Source: Patescibacteria group bacterium
GTDB taxonomy: Bacteria; Patescibacteriota; Patescibacteriia; Buchananbacterales; GWA2-38-13
Direction: 5' to 3'
DNA length: 45,735 nucleotides
NCBI GenBank assembly: GCA_028712155.1
Contig: JAQTQO010000007.1
Coordinates: 1 to 45,735, forward strand
Below are positions 1 through 7,907 of this stretch, one piece after another (within the stretch, counting starts at the first letter, position 1; each line of letters opens with the position of its first letter). The notes under the pieces were generated by a model that worked only from the letters and a program-made list of their open reading frames with translations, made no database searches and was not told where the DNA came from. Both the position numbers and the translations under genes were made by a program.

Positions 1-951
1 CAGCTGGTCGACACGCTCGGCGGCATCACCGTGGATGTCGAGCGCACCCTGGATGACCCGTACTATCCGGTCGCCGGCAAAGAGAACGCCCCCGATACGG
101 AACGCTACGAGCACCTGTACATACCGGCCGGCCGGCAGCGATTCGACGGCGAGCTCGCCCTCAAGTACGTCCGTTCGCGCAAGGCCAAGGGAGCGGAAGG
201 ATCGGATTTCGCGCGCAGCCACCGCCAGCAGCAGGTCATGGCGGCCATCCGCGATGCGGCCATCTCCATGAACATCCTGCGCCCGGGCCGGCTCAGCGAT
301 CTGCTCCGGCTCGTCAACGAGCACCTCGATACCAACCTCCAGGTATGGGAAATGCTGCGGCTGTACAACATCAGCCGGGACATCAGCCCCGGCACCGTGG
401 TCCGCCACGTCCTCGACGACCGGCCGGACGGACTGCTCGTGGCCCAAATCGTTGACGGCGCCTACGTCCTGGTCCCCCGCGCCAGAAATTTCCAAGCGTT
501 GCAGCAGATCGCCGCCGATCCCTTCACGGCCCTCCCGATCACCCAACCGCTGCCGGAAGCCGCCTACACGGGGGCAACGTCCACCCCGACGACCGCCCTG
601 CCGCCGCCGGTCACCGGCGTGCGGTTGCAGATCCAAAACGGCACGGAAATCGCGGGCCTGGCGGCGCGCGCCGAGCAGTATTTCAAAAGCAAAGATTACG
701 CCATCGTCAGCGTCGGCAATGCGCCGATCCAGACGTACTTGCGCACGGTCATCTACGATTTAAAACCGCCGGCCAACGCCGCACACGTCCGCGCACTGGG
801 CGAAACCCTCGATGCCGTGACGTTTGATTCGGGCGGCCCGCCGCCGATTACCACCAACGGCGAAGCGCTCCCCTACCCTGTGCACGCCAAAGCCGACATT
901 CTTGTCATCCTGGGGCAGAACGCGGCGGAACGGATCCCGGAGAATTTCTAA
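1..951 (+). CDS. LytR-CpsA-Psr (LCP) family protein, 5' partial
   Basis: The frame is open from base 1, so the gene starts upstream of the window; a GTG at 31 is internal. The visible part is the second half of an LCP catalytic domain: a VDxxxDDPYYP-type segment, then LYIPAGRQRFDGELALKYVRSRK followed by the DFARSHRQQQV block, both typical of LytR-CpsA-Psr proteins. These enzymes move undecaprenyl-linked glycopolymers onto the cell wall on the outer face of the membrane. The last third (about residues 200-300 of the visible part) looks like a LytR C-terminal domain, with VRLQIQNGTEIAGLAARAEQ and a closing DILVILGQNA. The N-terminal membrane anchor is outside the window. The family call is secure; the exact substrate is unknown. 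Confidence 0.9.
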   Translation, partial: QLVDTLGGITVDVERTLDDPYYPVAGKENAPDTERYEHLYIPAGRQRFDGELALKYVRSRKAKGAEGSDFARSHRQQQVMAAIRDAAISMNILRPGRLSDLLRLVNEHLDTNLQVWEMLRLYNISRDISPGTVVRHVLDDRPDGLLVAQIVDGAYVLVPRARNFQALQQIAADPFTALPITQPLPEAAYTGATSTPTTALPPPVTGVRLQIQNGTEIAGLAARAEQYFKSKDYAIVSVGNAPIQTYLRTVIYDLKPPANAAHVRALGETLDAVTFDSGGPPPITTNGEALPYPVHAKADILVILGQNAAERIPENF

Positions 952-1058
952 TTTCAAAATCCTCATTTCTCAATAAATCCCAAACCCCAATGTATAAAAA
1001 TTTACGCATTCGGGCATTGGTCATTGTTTAGGAATTGGAAATTAGCAATTAGGAATTA
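943..1058. repeat. Interspersed AT-rich inverted-repeat element, copy 1
   Basis: AATTTCTAATTTC at 943-955 overlaps the stop of the LCP gene and is partly complementary to GGAAATTAGCAATT near 1037-1050. A closely similar pair of arms occurs at 33748-33817. It separates the LCP gene from der. Its role is unknown; it may be a small dispersed repeat or a weak bidirectional terminator. Confidence 0.4.
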
Positions 1059-1112
1059 CTCCATGGTATCGGATACCGCCGACGGCGTCTCCAATGAGGC
1101 TTCCCCTCAATT

Positions 1113-2576
1113 ATGTCAACACCATCTACTCCCCATCTCCCCACCATCGCCCTGATCGGCCGCACCAACGTCGGCAAATCCAGTTTGTTCAACCGGCTGA
1201 TCGAAAGCCGCCGCGCGATCGTGTCGCCCATCGCCAATACCACCCGCGACCGCACCTACGGCACGTGCCGATGGCGCGGCCGGGAAATCCGCCTCATCGA
1301 CACGGGTGGCGCCGACATCCCGACCCTTCGCGACAGCATCCACCTGCTCGAGCGCCGTTCGCCGCAAAGCGAGAACGACCCGCTCGGCGCCGGCATCATC
1401 CGCCAGACGCAGGCGGCTATTCGCGAAGCCGACGTGCTGTTACTGGTGGTGGACGGGAAAGCCGGCGTGCTGCCGGCCGACCGCGACCTCGCCCGCCTGC
1501 TGCAGCGCCTCACCGCGGCCGACGACCGCTGGGGCGGTCCCAAGAAAATTTTTGCCGTCTGCAATAAAATCGACCGCGCGGCCGACGTTGAGCGCGTGGC
1601 CGAATTTTTCGGCCTCGGCCTGGGCGAGCCGCTGCCGGTCTCGGCCAAAAACGGCCGGGCCACGGGCGAGCTCCTCGATGACGTGCTGCGCGCGCTTCCC
1701 GCCGGAGGCGAAACGCCCGCCGATGCGCCCGGCCCGCGGGCAATCCGCGTCGGGTTGATCGGCAAACCCAACGTCGGAAAATCCAGCCTGATGAATAAAA
1801 TTTCCGGCACCGAACGGGCGATCGTCACCCCGCAACCGCTCACCACGCGCGAAACGCAAGAGCTGGAGCTTGAGCACCGCGGCCACACCATCAAACTCTT
1901 CGACACCGCCGGCATCAAGCCCTGGAGAAAAACCGTCGCGGGCATCGAGACGGCGGCCACCGCCCAGAGTCTTGCCGCACTCAAAGAGATCGACATTGCG
2001 CTGTTCACCGTAGAAGCCCAGGAACTTATCAGCCACCAGGACCAGGCGCTCGCGGCGCTGATCCAGCAAAGCCACGCCGGCGCGATCATCGTCGTCAATA
2101 AGTGGGACCTGGTGGCCGCGCTCAACCAGCCCGAACTGAAAAATATCGCCGCCCACTACCACAACCGCCTGCCCGCCCTGTCCTTTGCACCGGTGCGCAC
2201 GATCTCGGCCCTGACTGGCCAAAACGTGCAAAAACTCTTAGACTTAATCGTGGATATTTGGGAACGCCGCCACATTGAGATTGCGCCGGACCAGCTGACG
2301 GATTTCATCCGCTACGCTTCGCACCGCCACCGGCCGAGCGGCACCGGCAAGGGCAAGGCCGGAGAACCCGGCGCGGAACGCCCGCGGTTAACCGCGCTCG
2401 AGCAAGTCGGCATCAATCCGCCGGCGTTCACGCTCTGGATCAAACCGCGGCAGTCACTCGACGACACGTACCGGCGATTCCTCGAACACCTGCTTTCCGA
2501 AAAATTCGAACTCGAAGGAACTAACGCTAAACTCTATGTCAAACAACGCCGTCCGGCTCATCGTCGGCCTGGGTAA
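1113..2576 (+). CDS. der: Ribosome biogenesis GTPase Der (EngA)
   Basis: This is a 487-residue double GTPase that binds the 50S subunit late in assembly. The first G domain has the P-loop GRTNVGKSS (residues 16-24), NTTRDRTYG, DTGGAD and NKID. The second has GKPNVGKSS (about 216-224), TTRETQ, DTAGIKPWRK and NKWD. A KH-like C-terminal domain follows (about 385-487). The length matches the usual 440-490 residues. ATG 1113 places the P-loop at the normal distance from the N-terminus; no clear Shine-Dalgarno sequence was seen. The first G domain carries an insertion between DTGGAD and the region before G4 (LLERRSPQSENDPLGAG). The 3' end overlaps pth by 41 bases in another frame, which suggests co-transcription and coupled translation. 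Confidence 0.97.
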   Translation: MSTPSTPHLPTIALIGRTNVGKSSLFNRLIESRRAIVSPIANTTRDRTYGTCRWRGREIRLIDTGGADIPTLRDSIHLLERRSPQSENDPLGAGIIRQTQAAIREADVLLLVVDGKAGVLPADRDLARLLQRLTAADDRWGGPKKIFAVCNKIDRAADVERVAEFFGLGLGEPLPVSAKNGRATGELLDDVLRALPAGGETPADAPGPRAIRVGLIGKPNVGKSSLMNKISGTERAIVTPQPLTTRETQELELEHRGHTIKLFDTAGIKPWRKTVAGIETAATAQSLAALKEIDIALFTVEAQELISHQDQALAALIQQSHAGAIIVVNKWDLVAALNQPELKNIAAHYHNRLPALSFAPVRTISALTGQNVQKLLDLIVDIWERRHIEIAPDQLTDFIRYASHRHRPSGTGKGKAGEPGAERPRLTALEQVGINPPAFTLWIKPRQSLDDTYRRFLEHLLSEKFELEGTNAKLYVKQRRPAHRRPG

Positions 2577-3123
2577 CCCCGGCGAGCAATACGAACGCAC
2601 CTGGCACAATATCGGGTTTTTGGTCCTCAACGCCCTGCGGGAAGCGGATGACTACCGCTACGGGGAATGGATCCTGGAAAAAAAATACAACGCCGAGATC
2701 GCCGCGGGGACGCTGCCCGACATCCGCCTGATGCTCGCCAAACCCATGACCATGATGAATAACTCGGGGTCGGCGGTATCCGCGCTCATGCAGTTTTATC
2801 ACCTCCGGCCCGACGACCTGTGGGTGGTCCACGATGAGATCGACTTACCGCTCGGCGAAATGCGCATCAGCCGCAACGCGTCGGCGGCCGGCCACAAAGG
2901 CGTGCAATCGATTATGGACGCCCTGGGGAAAAATACGTTCACCCGATTTCGCGTCGGCATCGGAACTGCGGAACGCGGCGAATTGCCGGCCGAAGACTAC
3001 GTGCTGCGGCCATTCCCGGAAACCGCAGCGGCGGCCGTGGCGGCCGCGGTTGAGCGGGCGGTTGAAGCCATCACGCTGGCGCAAATGGCGGGGGTCACCG
3101 AAGCCATGAACCAGTACAACTGA
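2536..3123 (+). CDS. pth: Peptidyl-tRNA hydrolase
   Basis: This 195-residue enzyme cleaves peptidyl-tRNAs released early from ribosomes, recycling tRNA in the cytoplasm. The family signature is complete: GLGNPGEQYERTWHNIGF near the N-terminus (Asn14 and His24 as the usual substrate-binding and catalytic residues), KPMTMMNNSG at about 73-82, and the VHDEIDLPLG block with the catalytic-dyad Asp near 100, followed by GHKGVQSI. The start lies inside the der reading frame, so the two genes form one transcript. A strong hairpin follows 10 bases after the stop codon, ending the LCP-der-pth block. Confidence 0.97.
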   Translation: MSNNAVRLIVGLGNPGEQYERTWHNIGFLVLNALREADDYRYGEWILEKKYNAEIAAGTLPDIRLMLAKPMTMMNNSGSAVSALMQFYHLRPDDLWVVHDEIDLPLGEMRISRNASAAGHKGVQSIMDALGKNTFTRFRVGIGTAERGELPAEDYVLRPFPETAAAAVAAAVERAVEAITLAQMAGVTEAMNQYN

Positions 3124-3133
3124 ACCATCACAA

Positions 3134-3157
3134 AAAGCCCGCCAACTGGCGGGCTTT
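3134..3157 (+). terminator. Hairpin terminator after pth
   Basis: A perfect 10-bp stem, AAAGCCCGCC paired with GGCGGGCTTT, closes a 4-base loop and ends in TTT. It sits directly downstream of the pth stop codon. The T-tract is short. Confidence 0.75.
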
Positions 3158-3176
3158 CGATTATCCCGATCGATAA

Positions 3177-3316
3177 CTTTCCCTTCGGTAACCTGCTTGC
3201 CTGCTTCAGGAGGAACCGTTGCCGATTCACCCTGCACTAGAGGCAACGCACCAGAGTTTAGGAGGGATACTCGGTACGCCACCTGAGGCAAGCAGATTAC
3301 CGTCGGTAAAGGAAAG
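3177..3316 (+). ncRNA. Candidate structured RNA between pth and dprA
   Basis: The ends of this segment pair in three consecutive helices: CTTTCC with GGAAAG (3177-3182/3311-3316), CGGTAA with TTACCG (3186-3191/3297-3302), and a perfect 10-bp CTGCTTGCCT with AGGCAAGCAG (3193-3202/3286-3295). Inside lie a 7-bp hairpin (3217-3223/3242-3248) and a smaller hairpin CC-GAGT/ACTC-GG (3251-3274). AGGAGG occurs twice, at 3208 and 3260, the second time in a hairpin loop. A long closing stem with an open centre and a short apical hairpin recalls 6S-like RNA, but it is short for that family and no conserved motif was recognised. It could instead be a leader of dprA. The strand is uncertain because most of the fold exists on both strands. 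Confidence 0.5.
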
Positions 3317-3368
3317 GACGTCCTGCGGCACGCCGCAAAACAATAAACCTTAGCACAGGCGGGTTTCC

Positions 3369-4523
3369 ATGTCAACACCTTCTTTGGCGGCAACCGCCGA
3401 TGCCGTACCACGCGCCACCCCCGCACCTCTCCTGCCGGCCGAGCGGCCTTTTTGCATCGGCTGGACGTTGCTGCCGATTACCGCCGCCCAGCGCTGGAGG
3501 CTGCGCGAAATTTTCGGAACGTTTCAGACGGCCTGGGAGGCCGACGAAGAGCAACTCCGGGCGGCCGGCTTAGGCCCGGCAACCACCACGGCATTTTTGG
3601 GCCTCCGCGCACGGACGGACGCCGAAGATGTGGCCCGACACATTCAAGCCGCAGGGATTTCCTGCTGTTTCTTTGGCGCGACCGACTATCCCTTGCTTTT
3701 ACAGCGCATCCACGATCCCCCGCCGGTGCTGTTTTACCGCGGGAATTTGGGCAATCTCGGACCGACCCTGGCGGTCGTCGGCACCCGCCGTGCGTCGGAT
3801 TATGGCCTTCAGGTAACCTGGGATTTGAGCCGCCCGCTGGCCGCCGCCGGCGTCACGATTGTTTCGGGATTGGCGCTGGGCATTGACACCGAAGCGCATC
3901 GCGCGGCGCTCGACGCCCGCGGCAGAACGATCGCGGTGCTCGGCTGCGGGATTGACGACCGGACCATCTATCCGCCCGCCAACCGCCGGCTCGCCAACAC
4001 GATTGCCGTGAGCGGCGGCGCGGTCATCTCCGAATACCCACCCCAAACGGTGCCGCTCCCATTCCGCTTCCCGCAGCGCAACCGCATCATCGCCGGTCTG
4101 AGCCTGGGAACGCTGGTGGTCGAAGCCCCGGAAAGATCCGGCGCGCTGATTACGGCGCGCGCCGCCGCCGAAGAGAACCGCGAAGTGCTCGCGGTGCCCG
4201 GACGCATCACCGATGTCAACGCCGCCGGCCCGCTGAAACTGATCGCGGCCGGCGCCACGCCCGTGTACCGCTACACCGATATTGCCGCGGCGCTCAACCT
4301 CGAATATCTCGCACCGCCGGCATCGCACCCGGCGGATGCCGCCCCGGCCACGCCCGAAGACACGGTGCTTATGCAGCTGCGGGAACCGCACAGCCGGCAG
4401 GAACTGCAGCGGCAGTGCGATCTCACCCCGGCAACACTGGCGACCGCGCTGACCATGCTGGAGGTGCAGGGAAAAATCCGCCGCCTGCCGAGCGGAAAAT
4501 TCTACCGCGCCGACGGATTATAA
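3369..4523 (+). CDS. dprA: DNA-processing protein DprA
   Basis: DprA binds incoming single-stranded DNA during natural transformation and loads RecA. The 384-residue protein has an N-terminal helical region (about 30-100), then the Rossmann-like DprA core with VVGTRRASDYG (about 135-145), IVSGLALGIDTEAHRAAL, TIAVLGCGID and the RFPQRNRIIAGLS block, and a C-terminal winged-helix domain (about 325-384). Length and order are normal for the family. ATG 3369 follows GGCGGGTTTCC and no strong Shine-Dalgarno sequence is visible. The gene sits between pth and topA. Its presence fits a cell that relies on DNA uptake, but no competence pilus genes are visible here. Confidence 0.96.
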   Translation: MSTPSLAATADAVPRATPAPLLPAERPFCIGWTLLPITAAQRWRLREIFGTFQTAWEADEEQLRAAGLGPATTTAFLGLRARTDAEDVARHIQAAGISCCFFGATDYPLLLQRIHDPPPVLFYRGNLGNLGPTLAVVGTRRASDYGLQVTWDLSRPLAAAGVTIVSGLALGIDTEAHRAALDARGRTIAVLGCGIDDRTIYPPANRRLANTIAVSGGAVISEYPPQTVPLPFRFPQRNRIIAGLSLGTLVVEAPERSGALITARAAAEENREVLAVPGRITDVNAAGPLKLIAAGATPVYRYTDIAAALNLEYLAPPASHPADAAPATPEDTVLMQLREPHSRQELQRQCDLTPATLATALTMLEVQGKIRRLPSGKFYRADGL

Positions 4524-4581
4524 AGTGCGAAGTCTAACAGAAAAATCCACCCGATTTTCGTCTCCATTTTAACGTTTGAAC

Positions 4582-4611
4582 TTGACAAAACCGGCCATTC
4601 TCCCCTATCTT
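4582..4611 (+). promoter_or_regulatory. Putative topA promoter
   Basis: TTGACA at 4582-4587 is followed after 18 bases by TATCTT at 4606-4611. This leaves a leader of about 35-40 bases before the topA start at 4655. Confidence 0.55.
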
Positions 4612-4654
4612 TACAATCAACCCGCAAATACAAACCAAAATTTTTTTCACGCCA

Positions 4655-6877
4655 ATGCCAAAAACGAGGAAAACTGCGAAAAATAATCTGGTCATCGTCG
4701 AAAGTCCGACGAAGGCAAAGACCATCGGCCGGTTCCTGGGAACCGGTTTTCAGGTTGAGTCTTCGTACGGCCATATCCGCGACCTGCCCAAGAGCAAACT
4801 CGGCGTCGACACCGAGCATGATTTTGTGCCGACCTACGTGGTCCCCCTCAAGGCCAAAAGCCGCGTGGCCGAACTCAAAAAACTGGCCGCCAAAGCCGGC
4901 ATGATCTACTTCGCGACTGATGAAGACCGGGAAGGCGAAGCCATTTCCTGGCATTTGAGCGAGCTGCTGAAACCGACGCCGGAAAAAGTGAAACGCATCG
5001 TTTTCCACGAGATCACCGACGAAGCCATCCGCGAGGCCATCGCCAATCCGCGCGCGATCGACCTGCGGCTGGTCGACGCCCAGCAGGCGCGCCGCATCCT
5101 CGACCGGCTCGTCGGGTATAAACTGTCACCGCTGTTGTGGTCGAAGGTCGCGCGCGGGCTGTCCGCCGGCCGGGTGCAGTCGGTCGCCGTGCGGCTGATT
5201 GTCGAGCGGGAACGCGAAATCACGGCGTTCAAACCGCAGGAATACTGGACCATCGACGCCATCTTTGCCCACGGGACGGACCGCTTCCCCGCCGTGCTCG
5301 CGAAACTCAACGGCAAGCCGATCGGCAAGTTCGGCATCGGCAGTACGCAGCAGGCCGAAGAGATCCGCCAAAGCCTGAACGGCAAAACCTGGGCCGTGGC
5401 CAAAGTGGACGAGAAAAAGATCACCCGCCGGCCCCAGCCGCCGTTCACCACCAGCACGCTGCAGCAGGCGGGCAACAAACGGCTGGGGTATTCGTCGAGC
5501 CAAACCATGGTGCTCGCCCAGCAGCTCTACGAAGGCATTGAACTCGGGGGCGCGGGCGCCGTCGGTTTGATTACCTACATGCGCACCGACTCGGTGAACC
5601 TGGCGCAAAAATTCCTGGGTGAAGCCCAGGCCTATATCACGGACGCTTTCGGGAAATCGTACGCGACCGGCGCGCGCGCCTACCAGACCAAAAGCAAAGG
5701 CGCGCAGGAGGCCCACGAGGCCATTCGCCCGACGGACGTGTCCCGCACGCCGGAGTCGGTCAAACCCTACCTGTCCGGCACCCAGTTCCGCCTGTACCAG
5801 CTCATCTGGCAGCGCGCCGTCTCCTCGCAAATGGCCGACGCGGAATTGAGCTCGAGCGCCGTGGACCTTGCCGACCCGGGGAACGCGGCGACGTTCCGCG
5901 CGACCGGATCGGTGGTGTCGTTCGACGGCTGGCTCAAGGTTTACCCGACCGGCCTGCAGGAAACGGTGCTGCCCAAACTCGCCGTCGGCACCGCGGTGGA
6001 TCTGGCCGAATTTTCCCCCAACCAGCATTTCACCGAACCGCCGGCGCGCTACTCGGAAGCAACGCTCGTCAAAACGCTCGAGGAACTCGGCATCGGCCGG
6101 CCTTCGACGTATGCGCCGACCATTGCGACGGTGGTCAGCCGCGGCTATGTGGAAAAAGTCGAGAAACGCCTCAAACCCACTGACATCGGCGAGCTGGTCA
6201 ACGACCTCCTGGTCAAGCACTTCCCCAACATCGTGGATTACCAGTTCACCGCGACCATCGAAGACGACCTCGACGCCATTGCCGAAGGCAAACACCCGTG
6301 GCAAAACACGGTGCGGGAATTCTATGTCCCGTTCGCGAAACTTTTGGAAACCAAGGAGCAGGAACTCTCAAAAAAAGAATTGACGGAAACGGCGTCGGGT
6401 GCCGTCTGCGTCAAATGCGGGAAACCCATGGTCATTAAAATCGGCCGCTTCGGCAGATTTTTGGCCTGCAGCGGATTCCCCGAATGCACCAACAAGGCGC
6501 CGCTCGACAAGAACGGCGCGGCCCAACCGCTGCAGCTCCTCGACGAGAAATGCCCGCAGTGCGGCAAGCCCCTGACCCAGCGCATCGGCCGCTTCGGACC
6601 GTTCGTCGGCTGCTCGGGATACCCGGCCTGCAAGTACATCAAGAAAACGCCCGCCAAAGAGTATGCTCCCTGCCCGAAGTGTGGCAAAGGAAAAATCGTG
6701 GCCAAACGGTCGCGGCGCGGGGTGTTTTACGCCTGCAACGCGTACCCCGATTGCAAGAACGCCTACAACACCGAACCGACCGGGGAGAAATGCCAGACCT
6801 GCGGCGACCTGATGATCGCGGGGAAGGAAGAACCGCGCTGCGGCAATAAGGAATGCCCCACACGGAAGAAGAGCTAG
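4655..6877 (+). CDS. topA: DNA topoisomerase I (type IA)
   Basis: TopA relaxes negative supercoils by a single-strand passage mechanism. The 740-residue protein opens with the Toprim domain (VIVESPTKAKTIGRFLG, later ATDEDREGEAISWHL with the acidic metal ligands). The active-site tyrosine lies in GLITYMRTDSVNL (about Tyr308), and the GIGRPSTYAPTI block follows. From about residue 584 there is a series of four-cysteine zinc ribbons beginning CVKCGKP, CPQCGKP, CPKCGKG and CQTCGDL, which bind single-stranded DNA in related enzymes. A terminator hairpin follows 39 bases after the stop. It probably has its own promoter. Confidence 0.98.
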   Translation: MPKTRKTAKNNLVIVESPTKAKTIGRFLGTGFQVESSYGHIRDLPKSKLGVDTEHDFVPTYVVPLKAKSRVAELKKLAAKAGMIYFATDEDREGEAISWHLSELLKPTPEKVKRIVFHEITDEAIREAIANPRAIDLRLVDAQQARRILDRLVGYKLSPLLWSKVARGLSAGRVQSVAVRLIVEREREITAFKPQEYWTIDAIFAHGTDRFPAVLAKLNGKPIGKFGIGSTQQAEEIRQSLNGKTWAVAKVDEKKITRRPQPPFTTSTLQQAGNKRLGYSSSQTMVLAQQLYEGIELGGAGAVGLITYMRTDSVNLAQKFLGEAQAYITDAFGKSYATGARAYQTKSKGAQEAHEAIRPTDVSRTPESVKPYLSGTQFRLYQLIWQRAVSSQMADAELSSSAVDLADPGNAATFRATGSVVSFDGWLKVYPTGLQETVLPKLAVGTAVDLAEFSPNQHFTEPPARYSEATLVKTLEELGIGRPSTYAPTIATVVSRGYVEKVEKRLKPTDIGELVNDLLVKHFPNIVDYQFTATIEDDLDAIAEGKHPWQNTVREFYVPFAKLLETKEQELSKKELTETASGAVCVKCGKPMVIKIGRFGRFLACSGFPECTNKAPLDKNGAAQPLQLLDEKCPQCGKPLTQRIGRFGPFVGCSGYPACKYIKKTPAKEYAPCPKCGKGKIVAKRSRRGVFYACNAYPDCKNAYNTEPTGEKCQTCGDLMIAGKEEPRCGNKECPTRKKS

Positions 6878-6915
6878 CTATGAAATTCTAGGTGCAAAAA
6901 ACCGGGAATAACATA

Positions 6916-6944
6916 AAAACTACAGCCGACGGCAGTAGTTTTTT
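6916..6944 (+). terminator. Terminator after topA
   Basis: AAAACTAC (6916-6923) pairs with GTAGTTTT (6935-6942), with a smaller GCC/GGC pairing inside the loop. The T-run ends at 6944. Confidence 0.8.
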
Positions 6945-7001
6945 GTATGGATAATTTTTCCCCACTTCCTGCTTTCTCGTTCCTACTGAGCAAAAAACCT
7001 A

Positions 7002-7065
7002 TGCGGCGGCGAGGAAGCAAAACCCCAAAACAAAGTTGATACTAGGGTGCTCCTCAGCCGCCGCA
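7002..7065. other. Long GC hairpin in the topA-dockerin gap
   Basis: TGCGGCGGCGAGG (7002-7014) pairs with CCTC-A-GCCGCCGCA (7052-7065); AGC/GCT and ACCC/GGGT extend the rod inward. Twelve loop bases, GTTGATACTAGG (7035-7046), are exactly complementary to CCTAGTATCAAC at 7264-7275, more than 200 bases away. No ORF fits. The 6945-7315 gap therefore holds this structure, the 7217-7248 hairpin and little else. A small RNA is possible, but its strand and function are unknown. Confidence 0.45.
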
Positions 7066-7216
7066 CGGGCAGTATAACAGAAGCGTAAAGCAGGATGCAA
7101 GAAGTACCCAAAGGATCAAAACTCTTCGCCAGTCCAAAACATTCTTGCGTGATTAGCGAACCGGCTGTTCATTTTTTCCCGTCTCCGCTCAGAAAAAATT
7201 AACATTTTCCATATAT

Positions 7217-7248
7217 AAGAACTCCCCGAGTTGCCACGGGGAGTTCTT
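7217..7248 (-). terminator. Strong hairpin terminator for the minus-strand dockerin gene
   Basis: A perfect 12-bp stem AAGAACTCCCCG/CGGGGAGTTCTT encloses an 8-base loop. It lies 68 bases beyond the stop codon of the 7316-7834 gene. A short T-run (TTTT at 7251-7254) on the plus strand means it may also stop plus-strand transcripts. Confidence 0.65.
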
Positions 7249-7315
7249 CGTTTTGCGGTCTATCCTAGTATCAACAATGGATAGCGTAGCACGTCGCACG
7301 ATTGCTGTCAAGGGA

Positions 7316-7834
7316 TTATCGCGGTGATGGTGATGGCGACGGCCTGGGCGTCGGCGACGGACTCGGCGCCGGCAGCGGGGCCGCTTGCACGCAGGTCAGC
7401 GTACTGGGGGACCGCACCGGTGCCGACCCGCCGGCAAAAGCGTAATTGATCAAGTAGATCGCATCGGTCACGTTCACCGCACCGTCGCCGTTGACATTGG
7501 CGGCCCGCAGGCAACCAAGCGTCAGGGTGGGATTTTTCCCAACGGTACAGCGCGTGCAATACTGGCTGCGGAGCAATGTTTGAACGTCCGCGAGAGTCTC
7601 TGAGTAATTGGCCGGACCGCCAACTACCCCATTTCCGTTCGCATCGCCGGCCAGTACCGTGCCACCCTTTTGGGCAGGATACGTAACGGGTTGCGACATA
7701 TTCGTATTGGCGTTTTTATTTCCGCTGTTTGTGTTACCGTTGTTAACCGCCCACACGAGCGTCGTACCAAGGCTTAATGCCACGCCGAGGCTTAACGCCG
7801 TAATGCCCGCGCGAAAGAGGGTTTTCTTCGTCAT
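7316..7834 (-). CDS. Secreted dockerin-like repeat protein
   Basis: This 172-residue protein has a clear signal sequence or membrane anchor (about residues 8-30, ending LVWA) followed by an Asn-rich linker. Two calcium-loop repeats of dockerin type follow: GDANGNGVVGG (about 63-73, with helix LADVQTLLR) and ANVNGDGAVNVTDAIYLINYAFAGG (about 111-135). The tail is a Pro-Ser repeat (PSPSPTPRPSPSPSP). Four cysteines lie in and around the repeat region. Dockerins bind cohesin domains in cellulosomes; outside that system the same EF-hand-like repeats often act as calcium-stabilised surface modules, and no cohesin is visible here. The gene lies downstream of a larger gene with the same type of dockerin and may share its transcript. 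Confidence 0.75.
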   Translation of the reverse strand: MTKKTLFRAGITALSLGVALSLGTTLVWAVNNGNTNSGNKNANTNMSQPVTYPAQKGGTVLAGDANGNGVVGGPANYSETLADVQTLLRSQYCTRCTVGKNPTLTLGCLRAANVNGDGAVNVTDAIYLINYAFAGGSAPVRSPSTLTCVQAAPLPAPSPSPTPRPSPSPSPR

Positions 7835-7907
7835 AGAGCAAAGGTTTAAAGAGTAGGTATTGGTTAATGTTAATCGTACCAGATTTCACGCAAGAAATCT
7901 ACCTTGC

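Noticed and set aside
3177-3316. RNase P RNA or SRP RNA
   Set aside because: It is too short for RNase P, and the conserved SRP GGAAGGAAGCAGC-type apical motif and RNase P core motifs are absent.
5126-6304. 392-residue minus-strand frame
   Set aside because: It is the shadow of topA, with no recognisable domain.
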